Source: Fontibacterium subtropicum (lineage in GTDB: Bacteria > Pseudomonadota > Alphaproteobacteria > Pelagibacterales > Pelagibacteraceae). From it: a DNA stretch of 64,000 bases. Positions 27,907-36,386 of this stretch are shown one piece after another; the stretch's first letter is position 1, and every line of letters starts with the position of its first letter. The notes under the pieces are model-generated. The model had not been told where the DNA came from, made no database searches, and saw nothing but the letters and a program-made list of their open reading frames with translations. The stretch is taken from positions 1 through 64,000 of the forward strand of contig CBDDXD010000004.1 in the NCBI GenBank assembly GCA_965235415.1. Direction: 5' to 3'. The position numbers and the translations under genes are program-made.

Positions 27907-28545
27907 ATGTCTGATTTTACTAAATTACAAAATGATAAAATTTTAAATTATTTATATAAAAATTTCAAAAAGATTGATTTTGATTTTATTGATCAAAATA
28001 TTTTTTTAAAAAAATTAAATCATTTAAATTTTTTTGATAAGCAAGATTTATTAGTTAAAATTAGTAGATTATTTTTTGAGGATTTAGATAAAAAATTTTT
28101 AAAAGAAATTAAATCAAAAATTAATAAAATTTCTAAAACTAATGAAAAAATATCTTTTTTATTAAATAAAAGATTTCAGATAGAAAGAAAGAATAAAGAA
28201 TTAATAAAAACTTTTTTAATTCATTTGATAAAAAATAATAGCACTAATAAAGTTTTAAATTATATATATTCTGTTTCAGATATTATCTGGAAGTATTCTA
28301 ATGATCGTTCGGTAGATTTTAATTATTATACAAAGAGATTAATATTATCGTCAGTTTATCTAAAAATTTTAATGCTAACTTTTTATAATGAAAATTTAAC
28401 ACATAAAGATATAGATAAAGAAATTCAAAAAACCCTTGAACATGTAAGAAAAATATCTCAACTAAAAATAAAATTTGATTTTTTAAAAAATATTAAAGAT
28501 TTTTTTAGTTTTTTTTCTACACAAAAAGCAGGGAGAGGTTTTTAA
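27907..28545 (+). CDS. COQ9 family protein (rpsU-divergently transcribed family)
   Basis: A 212-residue, lysine-rich, all-helical protein. Its C-terminal half contains D-I-I-W-K-Y-S-N-D-R-S-V-D-F-N-Y-Y-T-K-R, the conserved core of COQ9, where a W, D-x-S and W/Y-T-K-R line the lipid pocket. COQ9 binds lipids and supports the COQ7 hydroxylation step of ubiquinone synthesis. The bacterial family is named for its usual place divergent to rpsU. Here it follows mreD, while rpsU is 20.8 kb away and faces mrdA. Its end overlaps the convergent purK by 4 bases. Confidence 0.85.
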   Translation: MSDFTKLQNDKILNYLYKNFKKIDFDFIDQNIFLKKLNHLNFFDKQDLLVKISRLFFEDLDKKFLKEIKSKINKISKTNEKISFLLNKRFQIERKNKELIKTFLIHLIKNNSTNKVLNYIYSVSDIIWKYSNDRSVDFNYYTKRLILSSVYLKILMLTFYNENLTHKDIDKEIQKTLEHVRKISQLKIKFDFLKNIKDFFSFFSTQKAGRGF

Positions 28546-29585
28546 AAGATTTTGGTTAAATGTCCCATTTTTCTTTTGTTTTTGATTTCTTTTTTTCCAT
28601 AATCGTAAAAGAATTCATTCTTTGTGGTTTCTTTTGATCTATATTTTTTGATGTCATTTCCTAAAATATTATACATGATTGCTCTATGAAACCTATTTGG
28701 TTTTTTTAGTTTAAGATTACAAACTGCTCGGATATGATTTTCAAATTGACTTACATTATGAGCGTTCATTGTTAAGTGACCAGAATTATGAACTCTAGGA
28801 GCAATTTCATTTACTAGTAATTTATTATCTTTCGTTATAAAAAATTCAACACACATAGTTCCGATATAATTTAGTTTATCCGCAATTTTTTTTGCTATTT
28901 TTTTTGCTTCAACATTTAGTTTTGCACTTATATTTGCTGGTACCTGTGATTTTTGAAGTATTTGATTTTTATGAAGATTTTCAAAAGCATCAAACGAAAC
29001 ACTTTTTGATTTGTCTCTACTTATAATAATAGATATCTCTTTTTTAAAATTAATTAATTTTTCAATTATGTACTCTTTGTTCTTAAAAGAATACTTTAAA
29101 AAATCTATTTTGTTTTTAAAAAATACTTGTCCTTTTCCGTCATATCCAAGTCGTATTGTTTTAACTAAAGCTGGAAAAATATTATTATCTAATTTTTTTT
29201 TATTAATCTTTTTTAAATAATAAAATTTAGTTGTTTTTATTCCTATTGAATTTAAAAAAGTTTTTTCTTTTAATCTATCTTGAAGGGTTTTTATAATAGA
29301 GGGATTTGGTGAAACATTTATTTTTTTTTCAACATAATCAAGGGTTTTAAATGGAATATTTTCAAATTCAAAAGTTGCTAAATCAATATTTTTTATAAAA
29401 AAATCTAATTTTTTTTTATCTTTATAACTTGAAATAATAAAATCATCACAATAATAAATAGCTGGAGAGTCAGTACTATCAGTAAATACAAAAGTTCTGA
29501 TATTAAGTTTATTTGCAGATTCAACCAAAAATTTTCCTAATTGACCGCCCCCAAATATTCCAAGGGTAAAGGTTTTTTTTTTCAT
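28542..29585 (-). CDS. purK: N5-carboxyaminoimidazole ribonucleotide synthase
   Basis: A 347-residue ATP-grasp enzyme that carboxylates aminoimidazole ribonucleotide with bicarbonate and ATP in purine synthesis. The start F-G-G-G-Q-L-G-K is typical. R-L-G-Y-D-G-K-G-Q and E-I-A-P-R-V-H-N-S-G-H are the nucleotide and metal sites. It overlaps purE by 4 bases and acts on the preceding reaction of the same pathway. Confidence 0.95.
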   Translation of the reverse strand: MKKKTFTLGIFGGGQLGKFLVESANKLNIRTFVFTDSTDSPAIYYCDDFIISSYKDKKKLDFFIKNIDLATFEFENIPFKTLDYVEKKINVSPNPSIIKTLQDRLKEKTFLNSIGIKTTKFYYLKKINKKKLDNNIFPALVKTIRLGYDGKGQVFFKNKIDFLKYSFKNKEYIIEKLINFKKEISIIISRDKSKSVSFDAFENLHKNQILQKSQVPANISAKLNVEAKKIAKKIADKLNYIGTMCVEFFITKDNKLLVNEIAPRVHNSGHLTMNAHNVSQFENHIRAVCNLKLKKPNRFHRAIMYNILGNDIKKYRSKETTKNEFFYDYGKKEIKNKRKMGHLTKIF

Positions 29586-30082
29586 TTCTTAGGGTTATGC
29601 TTCACTGATAGAGTTTGTTTATTTCTCCATATTCTTAAATTATTTGCGATTTTTTTATTATTAAGACTTAAAATTGAAGCGGCATATAGAGCAGCATTTT
29701 TTGCTCCAGTTTCTCCGATAGCAACAGTTCCAACTGGAATTCCAAAAGGCATTTGAACAATAGATAATAAACTATCTAATCCTTTTAAAGATTTTGTTTC
29801 AATAGGAACACCAATAACTGGCAAGTCTGTGATTGCGGCAACCATGCCAGGCAAATGAGCAGAACCACCAGCACCAGCTATAATAACTGAAATATTATTT
29901 TTCTTTGCAGAATTAGCAAACTCTACTAGTCTCATGGGAGTTCTATGAGCTGATACAATTTTTACTTTGTATTGAATTTTTAATTTTTTTAAGATTTCTG
30001 CAGATTTTTTAAGAGTAGCCCAATCTGATTTGCTTCCCATAATTATAGAAACAATAGATTTATTTTTTGGATTAAAAGACAT
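29582..30082 (-). CDS. purE: N5-carboxyaminoimidazole ribonucleotide mutase
   Basis: A 166-residue class I PurE that moves the carboxyl group made by PurK to C4. I-M-G-S-K-S-D-W near residues 15-22, S-A-H-R-T-P near 43, and A-G-A-G-G-S-A-H-L-P-G form the active site. purE-purK is the common order, here on the minus strand with a 4-base overlap. Confidence 0.96.
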   Translation of the reverse strand: MSFNPKNKSIVSIIMGSKSDWATLKKSAEILKKLKIQYKVKIVSAHRTPMRLVEFANSAKKNNISVIIAGAGGSAHLPGMVAAITDLPVIGVPIETKSLKGLDSLLSIVQMPFGIPVGTVAIGETGAKNAALYAASILSLNNKKIANNLRIWRNKQTLSVKHNPKK

Positions 30083-30105
30083 ATTTAGTTATAAAATAAG
30101 TTAAA

Positions 30106-30675
30106 TTACTTATTAGCTTCTAGTTTTAATTTTGCTTTTTTTTGACTTTCAACTTTTCTATTAGCCTTTTCTACTGCTTTTTGTAGATCGATTTGAGTAC
30201 ATAGGTTTAAAGCCACAGGATCTTTGGGAGTTATATTTGAAGTGTTCCAATGCTTTCTACTTTTAACAGATTCCACAGTATTTTTTGTAGTGCCTACAAG
30301 TTTTGAAATTTGACCCTCAGATAATTGTGGGTAATTTTTTATCAACCAAGCAATTGCATCTGGTCTATCTTGTCTCTTTGATAGAGGAGTATATTTCGGT
30401 CCAACAACAGTTTTTATTTCATAATCTAATACTTTTTTGTTTATAGATAATGATTTATTAGGATCTTTGCTGCACTCTTCTATTTCTTCCCTAGTTAACT
30501 GATTTGCGAGTATTGGATTGTAAGCTTTTATTCCAACAGCAACATCACCATCAGCTATTCCTTTAATTTCAAGTTCATGAAGTTGACAAAAATCTGCTAT
30601 TTGTTTGAAGGTAAGACTTGTATTCTCAAGCAACCATACCGCCGTAGCTTTTGGCATTAAAGGTTTATCAAGCAT
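30106..30675 (-). CDS. trcR: DUF1013/TrcR family cell-cycle regulator
   Basis: A 189-residue protein starting L-M-P-K-A-T-A-V-W-L-L-E-N-T. It has A-D-F-C-Q-L-H-E-L-E-I-K-G-I-A-D-G and, later, a second helix-turn-helix-like unit R-P-D-A-I-A-W-L-I-K-N-Y. This is DUF1013, a family nearly confined to alphaproteobacteria and named TrcR in Caulobacter for a role in cell-cycle transcription. DNA binding is inferred from the helix-turn-helix pattern. It lies between rpmE and purE. Confidence 0.85.
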   Translation of the reverse strand: MLDKPLMPKATAVWLLENTSLTFKQIADFCQLHELEIKGIADGDVAVGIKAYNPILANQLTREEIEECSKDPNKSLSINKKVLDYEIKTVVGPKYTPLSKRQDRPDAIAWLIKNYPQLSEGQISKLVGTTKNTVESVKSRKHWNTSNITPKDPVALNLCTQIDLQKAVEKANRKVESQKKAKLKLEANK

Positions 30676-30681
30676 ATATAT

Positions 30682-30915
30682 TTATTTTTTAGGTGTTTTA
30701 GTTGTAAGGTTTTCAAATTTTTTATTAAATTTACTTACTCTTCCTTTATCAATAATTTTTTGTGAACCGCCTGTCCAAGCGGGATGAGATATTGGATCAA
30801 TATCTAATTTCATAACATCGTTTTCTTTTCCCCAAGTAGATAAAGTTTCAAATTGACTTCCGTCAGTCATTACAACTTTTATCTTATGTGTTTTTGGGTG
30901 TATTTTTTCTTTCAT
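30682..30915 (-). CDS. rpmE: 50S ribosomal protein bL31
   Basis: A 77-residue large-subunit protein bridging the ribosomal subunits. K-E-K-I-H-P and S-H-P-A-W-T-G then G-R-V-S-K-F-N-K-K-F are diagnostic. The zinc-binding cysteines of the classical form are absent, so it is the C-minus type. It is followed after 6 bases by the DUF1013 gene. Confidence 0.95.
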   Translation of the reverse strand: MKEKIHPKTHKIKVVMTDGSQFETLSTWGKENDVMKLDIDPISHPAWTGGSQKIIDKGRVSKFNKKFENLTTKTPKK

Positions 30916-30965
30916 ATTTTAGAAGAAAGTTTTTATAACAAAATTAAATAAATAGACAACACTTC

Positions 30966-30992
30966 TTAACAAATAAAGCGCTTATTTGTTAA
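30966..30992 (-). terminator. Perfect hairpin across the MFS stop codon
   Basis: TTAACAAATAA (30966-30976) and TTATTTGTTAA (30982-30992) are exact inverses with a 5-base loop AGCGC. The structure contains the stop codon of the minus-strand MFS gene. Reading on the minus strand the following DNA is only moderately T-rich, while on the plus strand CTTTTTT follows. It may be a weak terminator or an RNA-stabilising hairpin before rpmE. Confidence 0.4.
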
Positions 30993-32148
30993 CTTTTTTA
31001 ATTAAAGATAAATAAAATATTATTGTTAAGGTAAGAATTGTTGAGTTTACATAAAAAGGCATATCTTTTCCAAAAAACAAAAACAAAATACCAGCTGCTG
31101 GTTGACCAATAAATCTAGAAATAGATTGAGCGGAATAAGCCGCGCCTAGAGCAAATCCTTTTTCATTTTTAGAACATTTTTTTGAAACCAAACTATTCAA
31201 ACAAGGATTTGTTACGCCAATTCCATAACAAAGGAAAAATATTGCAATTGGAACTAAATAAATATTAGAGGTTGGAATTAGTAAAAAACCAAAGATTAAA
31301 AATAAAATTCCACTTTTTATTAACTGAATCTCATCAAAAAATTTTAGAAGTATCCTTAAAATAAATCCTTGAACTATAATTTGGCTTAAGCCAGCATATA
31401 ACATAACTATTCCAACTTCTTTTGGACCCCATGTAAAAGTTTCTTTTATCCAGATTGCAAATATTCCCTCCATTCCAGAAAATCCAAAATAAACTATAAA
31501 TATAATTAAAAAGAATGGAAATAATATTTTTTTTTTCATTAATTTAAATTGTAAATAAATTTTACTAAACGAATTTGTTATTGAAAAATTATTGAAAGAT
31601 TTTTTTGATTCTTTTAAAAAAAAAGTCACAAATAATAAATTAAAAATATTAATTATGCATGCAATCCAAGCAACATTCGCTAGTGTCATTATAGTAAAAT
31701 TAGATCCCGCTACTAACCCACCTAGCAATGGTCCTATTGTAAATCCTAAGCCAAACGCTACACCAAATAAACCCATGCCTTTAGCTCGATTTTTTTTGGA
31801 AGTAATGTCAGCAATATAAGCGGTACCAACAGAAACATTATTTTTAAATACACCTGCGATTATTCTTGATAAGAATATCATTAATAAACTTCCACTAATT
31901 GCTAAAATTAAATTAGCTAAAATTTCTGCAAAACAATTTAAAATAATAAGTGGTTTTCTACCAAATCTATCTGATAAACTTCCCCAGAATGGAGATGTAA
32001 AGAATTGAAAAAATGAAAATGATCCAAAAATTATTGTTATTAATAAAATATTGCCACCATATTCATGTATTAAAAATGGCAAAGTTGATATTAAAACTCC
32101 ACTAAAAGCTAGAACATCAAGAAATAAAAAAATTAGAATTTTTAACAT
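30982..32148 (-). CDS. MFS transporter, TetA-like drug/metabolite efflux type
   Basis: A 388-residue membrane protein with about twelve helices. G-S-L-S-D-R-F-G-R-K-P (near residue 58) is the MFS motif A, and G-x-x-x-G-P-L-L-G-G near residue 135 is the antiporter motif C, typical of DHA1/TetA proteins. Likely a proton-driven exporter; substrate unknown. It lies downstream of suhB by 8 bases on the minus strand. Confidence 0.85.
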   Translation of the reverse strand: MLKILIFLFLDVLAFSGVLISTLPFLIHEYGGNILLITIIFGSFSFFQFFTSPFWGSLSDRFGRKPLIILNCFAEILANLILAISGSLLMIFLSRIIAGVFKNNVSVGTAYIADITSKKNRAKGMGLFGVAFGLGFTIGPLLGGLVAGSNFTIMTLANVAWIACIINIFNLLFVTFFLKESKKSFNNFSITNSFSKIYLQFKLMKKKILFPFFLIIFIVYFGFSGMEGIFAIWIKETFTWGPKEVGIVMLYAGLSQIIVQGFILRILLKFFDEIQLIKSGILFLIFGFLLIPTSNIYLVPIAIFFLCYGIGVTNPCLNSLVSKKCSKNEKGFALGAAYSAQSISRFIGQPAAGILFLFFGKDMPFYVNSTILTLTIIFYLSLIKKVNK

Positions 32149-32156
32149 TTAAGAAT

Positions 32157-32939
32157 TTATGCAAGCAAAGCAATAAGATCTTTATCTATTTTTGAATTTG
32201 TTGCTAAAAGGTTTCTGTCTTCAATATATTTATCACCACCTTTAAAATCAGTAACTGTACCACCAGCTTCTTTAACAATTATTATTCCAGCTGCAATATC
32301 CCAATAATTTAAGTTTCTTTCCCATACACCATCACATCTTCCGCTAGCAAGATAAGCAAGATCCAGCGCTGAACTTCCAAATTTTCTAGTTGCTGCAACT
32401 TTTCTACTTACAGATTCATATTCCTTGAAAAATATTTCTTTATTTTTATAAGAAAGAATGGGACCTCCAGTAAGAAGAACACATTCATCGATATTTTTTC
32501 TTGATGAAACACGAATTCTTGTATTATTCAAATATGCTCCTTTACCTTTTTCTGCGTAAAACATTTCATTAGTTATAGGATTAAAAATCATGCCACATAT
32601 AATTTCTTTATTTTTTTCTAAACCTATTGAAATTGCAAAATAAGGAACACCATGCAAAAAATTTGTAGTTCCATCGATAGGATCAATAATCCATTTAAAT
32701 TCAGTATTTTTTTCAGATGAACCACTTTCTTCGGCTAGAAATGAATAATCAGGTCTAGCAAGAGATAGTTCATTAATAATTATCTTTTCAGTTCTTTTAT
32801 CTGAGTTTGTTACAAAATCTCCGGGGCCTTTTTTTGATACTTGTAATTTTTCAATTTCACCAAAATCACGTATTAAAAGTTTAGATGCTTTTTTACAAGC
32901 CTTCTCCATCACGTTTAGATTGGCCGAAAGTAAAGGCAT
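32157..32939 (-). CDS. suhB: Inositol monophosphatase family protein SuhB
   Basis: A 260-residue Mg-dependent sugar phosphatase. A-E-E-S-G near residue 70 and D-P-I-D-G-T-T-N-F (about residues 86-94) bind metal, and W-D-I-A-A-G near residue 220 closes the site. Family members hydrolyse inositol-1-phosphate and related compounds, and SuhB also acts in rRNA transcription in E. coli. Which role applies is not visible. Its ATG shares one base with the efp stop, and the order efp-suhB is common in alphaproteobacteria. Confidence 0.92.
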   Translation of the reverse strand: MPLLSANLNVMEKACKKASKLLIRDFGEIEKLQVSKKGPGDFVTNSDKRTEKIIINELSLARPDYSFLAEESGSSEKNTEFKWIIDPIDGTTNFLHGVPYFAISIGLEKNKEIICGMIFNPITNEMFYAEKGKGAYLNNTRIRVSSRKNIDECVLLTGGPILSYKNKEIFFKEYESVSRKVAATRKFGSSALDLAYLASGRCDGVWERNLNYWDIAAGIIIVKEAGGTVTDFKGGDKYIEDRNLLATNSKIDKDLIALLA

Positions 32940-33502
32940 TAGCTAATTTTTTTTAAATATTCTTGAGTTTCTGTATCGACGATTATTTTATCACCTTGGT
33001 TTATAAATGCTGGAACCATTACTTTAACACCATTTTGAATCGTTGCTGGTTTAAAAGAACCAGATGCAGTTTGTCCTTTTACAACTGACTCAGTTTCAAG
33101 AACTTCGTATTCAATAGATCTAGGTAAAATAACATTTAGCGGTTTGTCTTGATAAAATTCAATAGTAACTTCTAAATTTTCTTTTAAAAATTTTTCGCAT
33201 TCTTCAATGAGAGTTTTATTGATTGAGATTTGCTCAAAATTAGTGCTATCCATAAAAAAAAATTCGTCATTTGCTGAATATAAAAATTGAAATTTTTTTT
33301 CTTCAAGACTTGCTTTCTCAACTGTTTCGTCAGCTCTAAATCTTTCATTTAATTTTGTGCCTTTAGTAATACTTTTAAGCTCTACTTGATTGTGCGATCG
33401 AAGATTTCCACGATTTGATGTTTGGTTTTTAAGGCATTTCCAAAGATCATTTTTATATTCAATGATATTACCAACTCTGATGTCTGATCCTAAAATTTTC
33501 AT
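32939..33502 (-). CDS. efp: Elongation factor P with an unusual loop
   Basis: A 187-residue three-barrel protein that relieves ribosome stalling at polyproline stretches. F-Q-F-L-Y-S-A-N-D-E-F-F-F-M-D in the second domain and the C-terminal domain (K-G-Q-T-A-S, then D-K-I-I-V-D-T) are normal. The loop that reaches the peptidyl centre reads S-N-R-G-N-L-R-S-H-N-Q-V (residues 29-40). The family P-G-K-G tip with the modified lysine is missing, and N33 aligns where Lys34 of E. coli or Arg32 of Pseudomonas would be. Confidence 0.92.
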   Translation of the reverse strand: MKILGSDIRVGNIIEYKNDLWKCLKNQTSNRGNLRSHNQVELKSITKGTKLNERFRADETVEKASLEEKKFQFLYSANDEFFFMDSTNFEQISINKTLIEECEKFLKENLEVTIEFYQDKPLNVILPRSIEYEVLETESVVKGQTASGSFKPATIQNGVKVMVPAFINQGDKIIVDTETQEYLKKIS

Positions 33503-33523
33503 ATTTATTTCGAAGACATATAT

Positions 33524-34138
33524 CTATTTTTTAAACATCTTTACAGCAGTTAATGGATTTTTTATGTTGCTTTTCCATATACAAGCCGAACAAGCTATAT
33601 AATCTGCGCCAGCATTTAATATTTTTAGATAATTTTTTTGATTAATTCCCCCTATCGCAATAATAGGTTTATTAATATTTTTTTTGGCCCATTTAATCAA
33701 ACTCAATTTGGCTTTGTACTTTACTTTTTTAGTTTTTGTTGGATAAAAAGCTCCAAAAGCCACATAACTTGCTTTATTAGCAAAAGCATTAGAAGCAAGC
33801 ATTTTAGAGTTATGACAAGTTATTCCAATAATTGAATTTTTTTTTAATATTTTTTTTGCAAACTTTATAGACATATCTTGTTGACCAAGATGACAACCAT
33901 CAGCATTTATTATTTTGGCAATATAAGGATCATCATTTATGATAAAATTAACTTTGTATTTTCTAGTAAGTCTTTTTATTTTTTTTCCAAGTAATATAAT
34001 CTTTTTTTTTTTCTGATTTTTAATTCTTAGTTGAAAAAATTTTATAATATTGCTTGTAAAAATAAGTTCTAGTTTTTTAAGAAATATTTTATGATTTGTA
34101 ATTATTTCGGGGGAAATTAAGTAAAGAAATTTACTCAA
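33524..34138 (-). CDS. thiE: Thiamine-phosphate synthase
   Basis: A 204-residue TIM-barrel enzyme joining the pyrimidine (HMP-PP) and thiazole phosphates to give thiamine phosphate. H-L-G-Q-Q-D-M near residue 80, F-G-A-F-Y-P-T-K-T-K near residue 130 and A-I-G-G-I near residue 165 are family motifs. Lysine content is high, giving a basic protein. It lies 4 bases from the aldolase gene. With thiD at 53016 it covers pyrimidine phosphorylation and joining. Confidence 0.88.
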   Translation of the reverse strand: MSKFLYLISPEIITNHKIFLKKLELIFTSNIIKFFQLRIKNQKKKKIILLGKKIKRLTRKYKVNFIINDDPYIAKIINADGCHLGQQDMSIKFAKKILKKNSIIGITCHNSKMLASNAFANKASYVAFGAFYPTKTKKVKYKAKLSLIKWAKKNINKPIIAIGGINQKNYLKILNAGADYIACSACIWKSNIKNPLTAVKMFKK

Positions 34139-34142
34139 TAAA

Positions 34143-35159
34143 TTAAGCTGCTTTTTTTTCTAGATTTAATTTCCATTTGCCAATTGAAGCAAGGCTATTC
34201 ATCTCGGATCTTATATCAAATACTGCTTGAACAGTAGTTTTATCATTAATATTTTTTGCCCAAGTTTTTAATGCACTTTGCTGCAGTGCTCTACCATATG
34301 AGAATGTAAATATAAATTTTGTATCATTAATTTTATTAATTGAGTTTAAGTTTTCAGTTGCTTCCAACTCACTTTGTCCACCCGAAAGAAAAGCTATACC
34401 CGGAACTTCTTTTGGAACATTTTTTTTTAGGCAATCAAGAGTTTTTTCGGCAACTTCTTCAGTTATATTTTTTTTTCCAGATTCAGAACCATTTAATATC
34501 ATATTTGGTTTTAATACTATTCCTTTTAAATTTACTTTATTTATAGCCAGTTGGTTAAAACATTCATTTAACACTGCAGCAGTTACTTCATAGCATTTTT
34601 TAATATCATGATTTCCATCCATTAAAACTTCAGGTTCAACAATTGGAACCATATTTGTATCTTGAACTATCGCAGCGTATCTTGCGAGTGCGTGTGCATT
34701 TGCAACTATTGAGGTTTTTGATGGGTAGATATTAGATATATCATATACAGCTCTCCATTTTGTAAATCGCGCTCCTAATTTATAATATTCAATTAATCTT
34801 TCTTTAAGACCATCCAGTCCTTCAGTAATTTTTTCATTATTTGAGAGAGCAAGTGGTTTAACACCTTTATCAACTTTAATTCCAGGAATAATTCCTTGGT
34901 CGCTCAATAATTTTGAGATAGTTTTGCCATTAGAAGCAGTTTGTTTTATTGTTTCATCAAACAAGATTACACCGCTTATAAAATCTTTAATTTTATTTGA
35001 TGTAAAAAGTGCTTCTCGAAAGCTTAATCTGTTTGCTTCAGTAGAGGGAACTTTTACAGAATCTAATCTTTTAGTCATTGTGCTATTACTTTCATCAGCA
35101 GCTAAAATTCCTTTACCTTTTTTAACCATTGCAAGAGCAATAGACTCTATACTGTTCAT
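34143..35159 (-). CDS. fbaB: Fructose-bisphosphate aldolase, class I
   Basis: A 338-residue Schiff-base aldolase that interconverts fructose-1,6-bisphosphate with triose phosphates. G-K-G-I-L-A-A-D-E-S near the N-terminus and G-I-V-L-K-P-N-M with the Schiff-base lysine K217 are class I hallmarks, and no metal-binding class II motif is present. Length fits animal-type class I enzymes, which also occur in alphaproteobacteria. It follows pgk in a minus-strand operon tkt-pgk-fba-thiE. Confidence 0.94.
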   Translation of the reverse strand: MNSIESIALAMVKKGKGILAADESNSTMTKRLDSVKVPSTEANRLSFREALFTSNKIKDFISGVILFDETIKQTASNGKTISKLLSDQGIIPGIKVDKGVKPLALSNNEKITEGLDGLKERLIEYYKLGARFTKWRAVYDISNIYPSKTSIVANAHALARYAAIVQDTNMVPIVEPEVLMDGNHDIKKCYEVTAAVLNECFNQLAINKVNLKGIVLKPNMILNGSESGKKNITEEVAEKTLDCLKKNVPKEVPGIAFLSGGQSELEATENLNSINKINDTKFIFTFSYGRALQQSALKTWAKNINDKTTVQAVFDIRSEMNSLASIGKWKLNLEKKAA

Positions 35160-35186
35160 AGAACTAACCTTTTATTTATTTAAAAA

Positions 35187-36374
35187 TTATTTTTCAAGGA
35201 CTTTTAGTCCCGGAAGTATTTTTCCTTCAAGCCATTCTAAAAAGGCACCACCTGCAGTTGAGATGTAACTAAAACCATCTTCAGCTTTTGCTTTTTTGAT
35301 TGCTGCAGCGGTATCACCACCGCCTGCTATAGATGTCAATAATTTTTTTTGAGTATTAATTTTAATTAATTTTGCGACTTCATTACTTCCATTTGCAAAA
35401 AAATCTTTTTCAAAAAATCCCAACGGACCATTCCATAACAGAGTTTTTGATAAATTAATAATTTTACCAATATTTTTTATAGTATCAGTACCAATATCAA
35501 AAATAATATCACCGGATTCTATTTCAGATAAACTTTTATTTTTACCAACAGTATTTTCATTAGTCGAAACAATAACATCGTTAGGAATTATTAATTTACA
35601 GTTATTTATGTTCGCCGCAGAAATAATTTCTTTAATAGTTTCTTCTTTGTTGGGTTCAAATAAGGATTTTCCAATCTCAAAATTGTTATATTTTATAAAA
35701 TTATTAGCCATAGCTCCCCCAATAATCATAAAATCTACTTTTTTAATTAGGTTAGAAATTAAATCAATTTTTGTAGATATTTTTGAGCCACCGATAATAC
35801 AAGTAACAGGCTTGTTTGATTTATTAAAAATTTTTTCTAAAGAATTTAATTCATTAATAATTGTTTCCCCGGCATAGGATCTTATAAATTTAGTTATTCC
35901 GGTAACAGAGGCGTGAGACCGATGAGAGCACGAAAACGCTTCATTAATGTAAATATCTGCAAGACTTGCCAATTTTTTAGCAAATTCGAGATCATTTTTT
36001 TCCTCCTCTTTGTAAAATCTGATATTTTCCAGAAGAAATAACTGTTTAACTGATTGTATTATATTATTCTTAGTTTCTTTATTTAAATAGTCGCTTAAAA
36101 AGACTATGTCTTTTTTTAAAATATTTTCTAATTTATTTTTAACTTGGTCTAAAGATAATCCTTCTTTACCATTTTTTTGAGGTCTTCCTAAATGGGAACA
36201 TAAGATAATTTTAGTTTTTTTAGACAACAACTTATTAATAATATCTTTCATTTTAACGATTTTGGTATCATCAATTACTTTCCCGTCTTTTATTGGAATA
36301 TTAAAGTCTACTCGTAAAAAAATAATTTTATTTTTAATATCTTCGTTGCTAGAAAGCGTATTTAGATTATCCAT
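35187..36374 (-). CDS. pgk: Phosphoglycerate kinase
   Basis: A 395-residue two-domain kinase of glycolysis and gluconeogenesis that transfers phosphate between 1,3-bisphosphoglycerate and ADP. L-R-V-D-F-N (residues 20-25), S-H-L-G-R-P and the C-terminal G-G-G-D-T-A-A-A nucleotide loop are present. It lies 12 bases downstream of tkt. The gap gene that usually sits between tkt and pgk is not here. Confidence 0.96.
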   Translation of the reverse strand: MDNLNTLSSNEDIKNKIIFLRVDFNIPIKDGKVIDDTKIVKMKDIINKLLSKKTKIILCSHLGRPQKNGKEGLSLDQVKNKLENILKKDIVFLSDYLNKETKNNIIQSVKQLFLLENIRFYKEEEKNDLEFAKKLASLADIYINEAFSCSHRSHASVTGITKFIRSYAGETIINELNSLEKIFNKSNKPVTCIIGGSKISTKIDLISNLIKKVDFMIIGGAMANNFIKYNNFEIGKSLFEPNKEETIKEIISAANINNCKLIIPNDVIVSTNENTVGKNKSLSEIESGDIIFDIGTDTIKNIGKIINLSKTLLWNGPLGFFEKDFFANGSNEVAKLIKINTQKKLLTSIAGGGDTAAAIKKAKAEDGFSYISTAGGAFLEWLEGKILPGLKVLEK

Positions 36375-36386
36375 TTATAAAATTGA

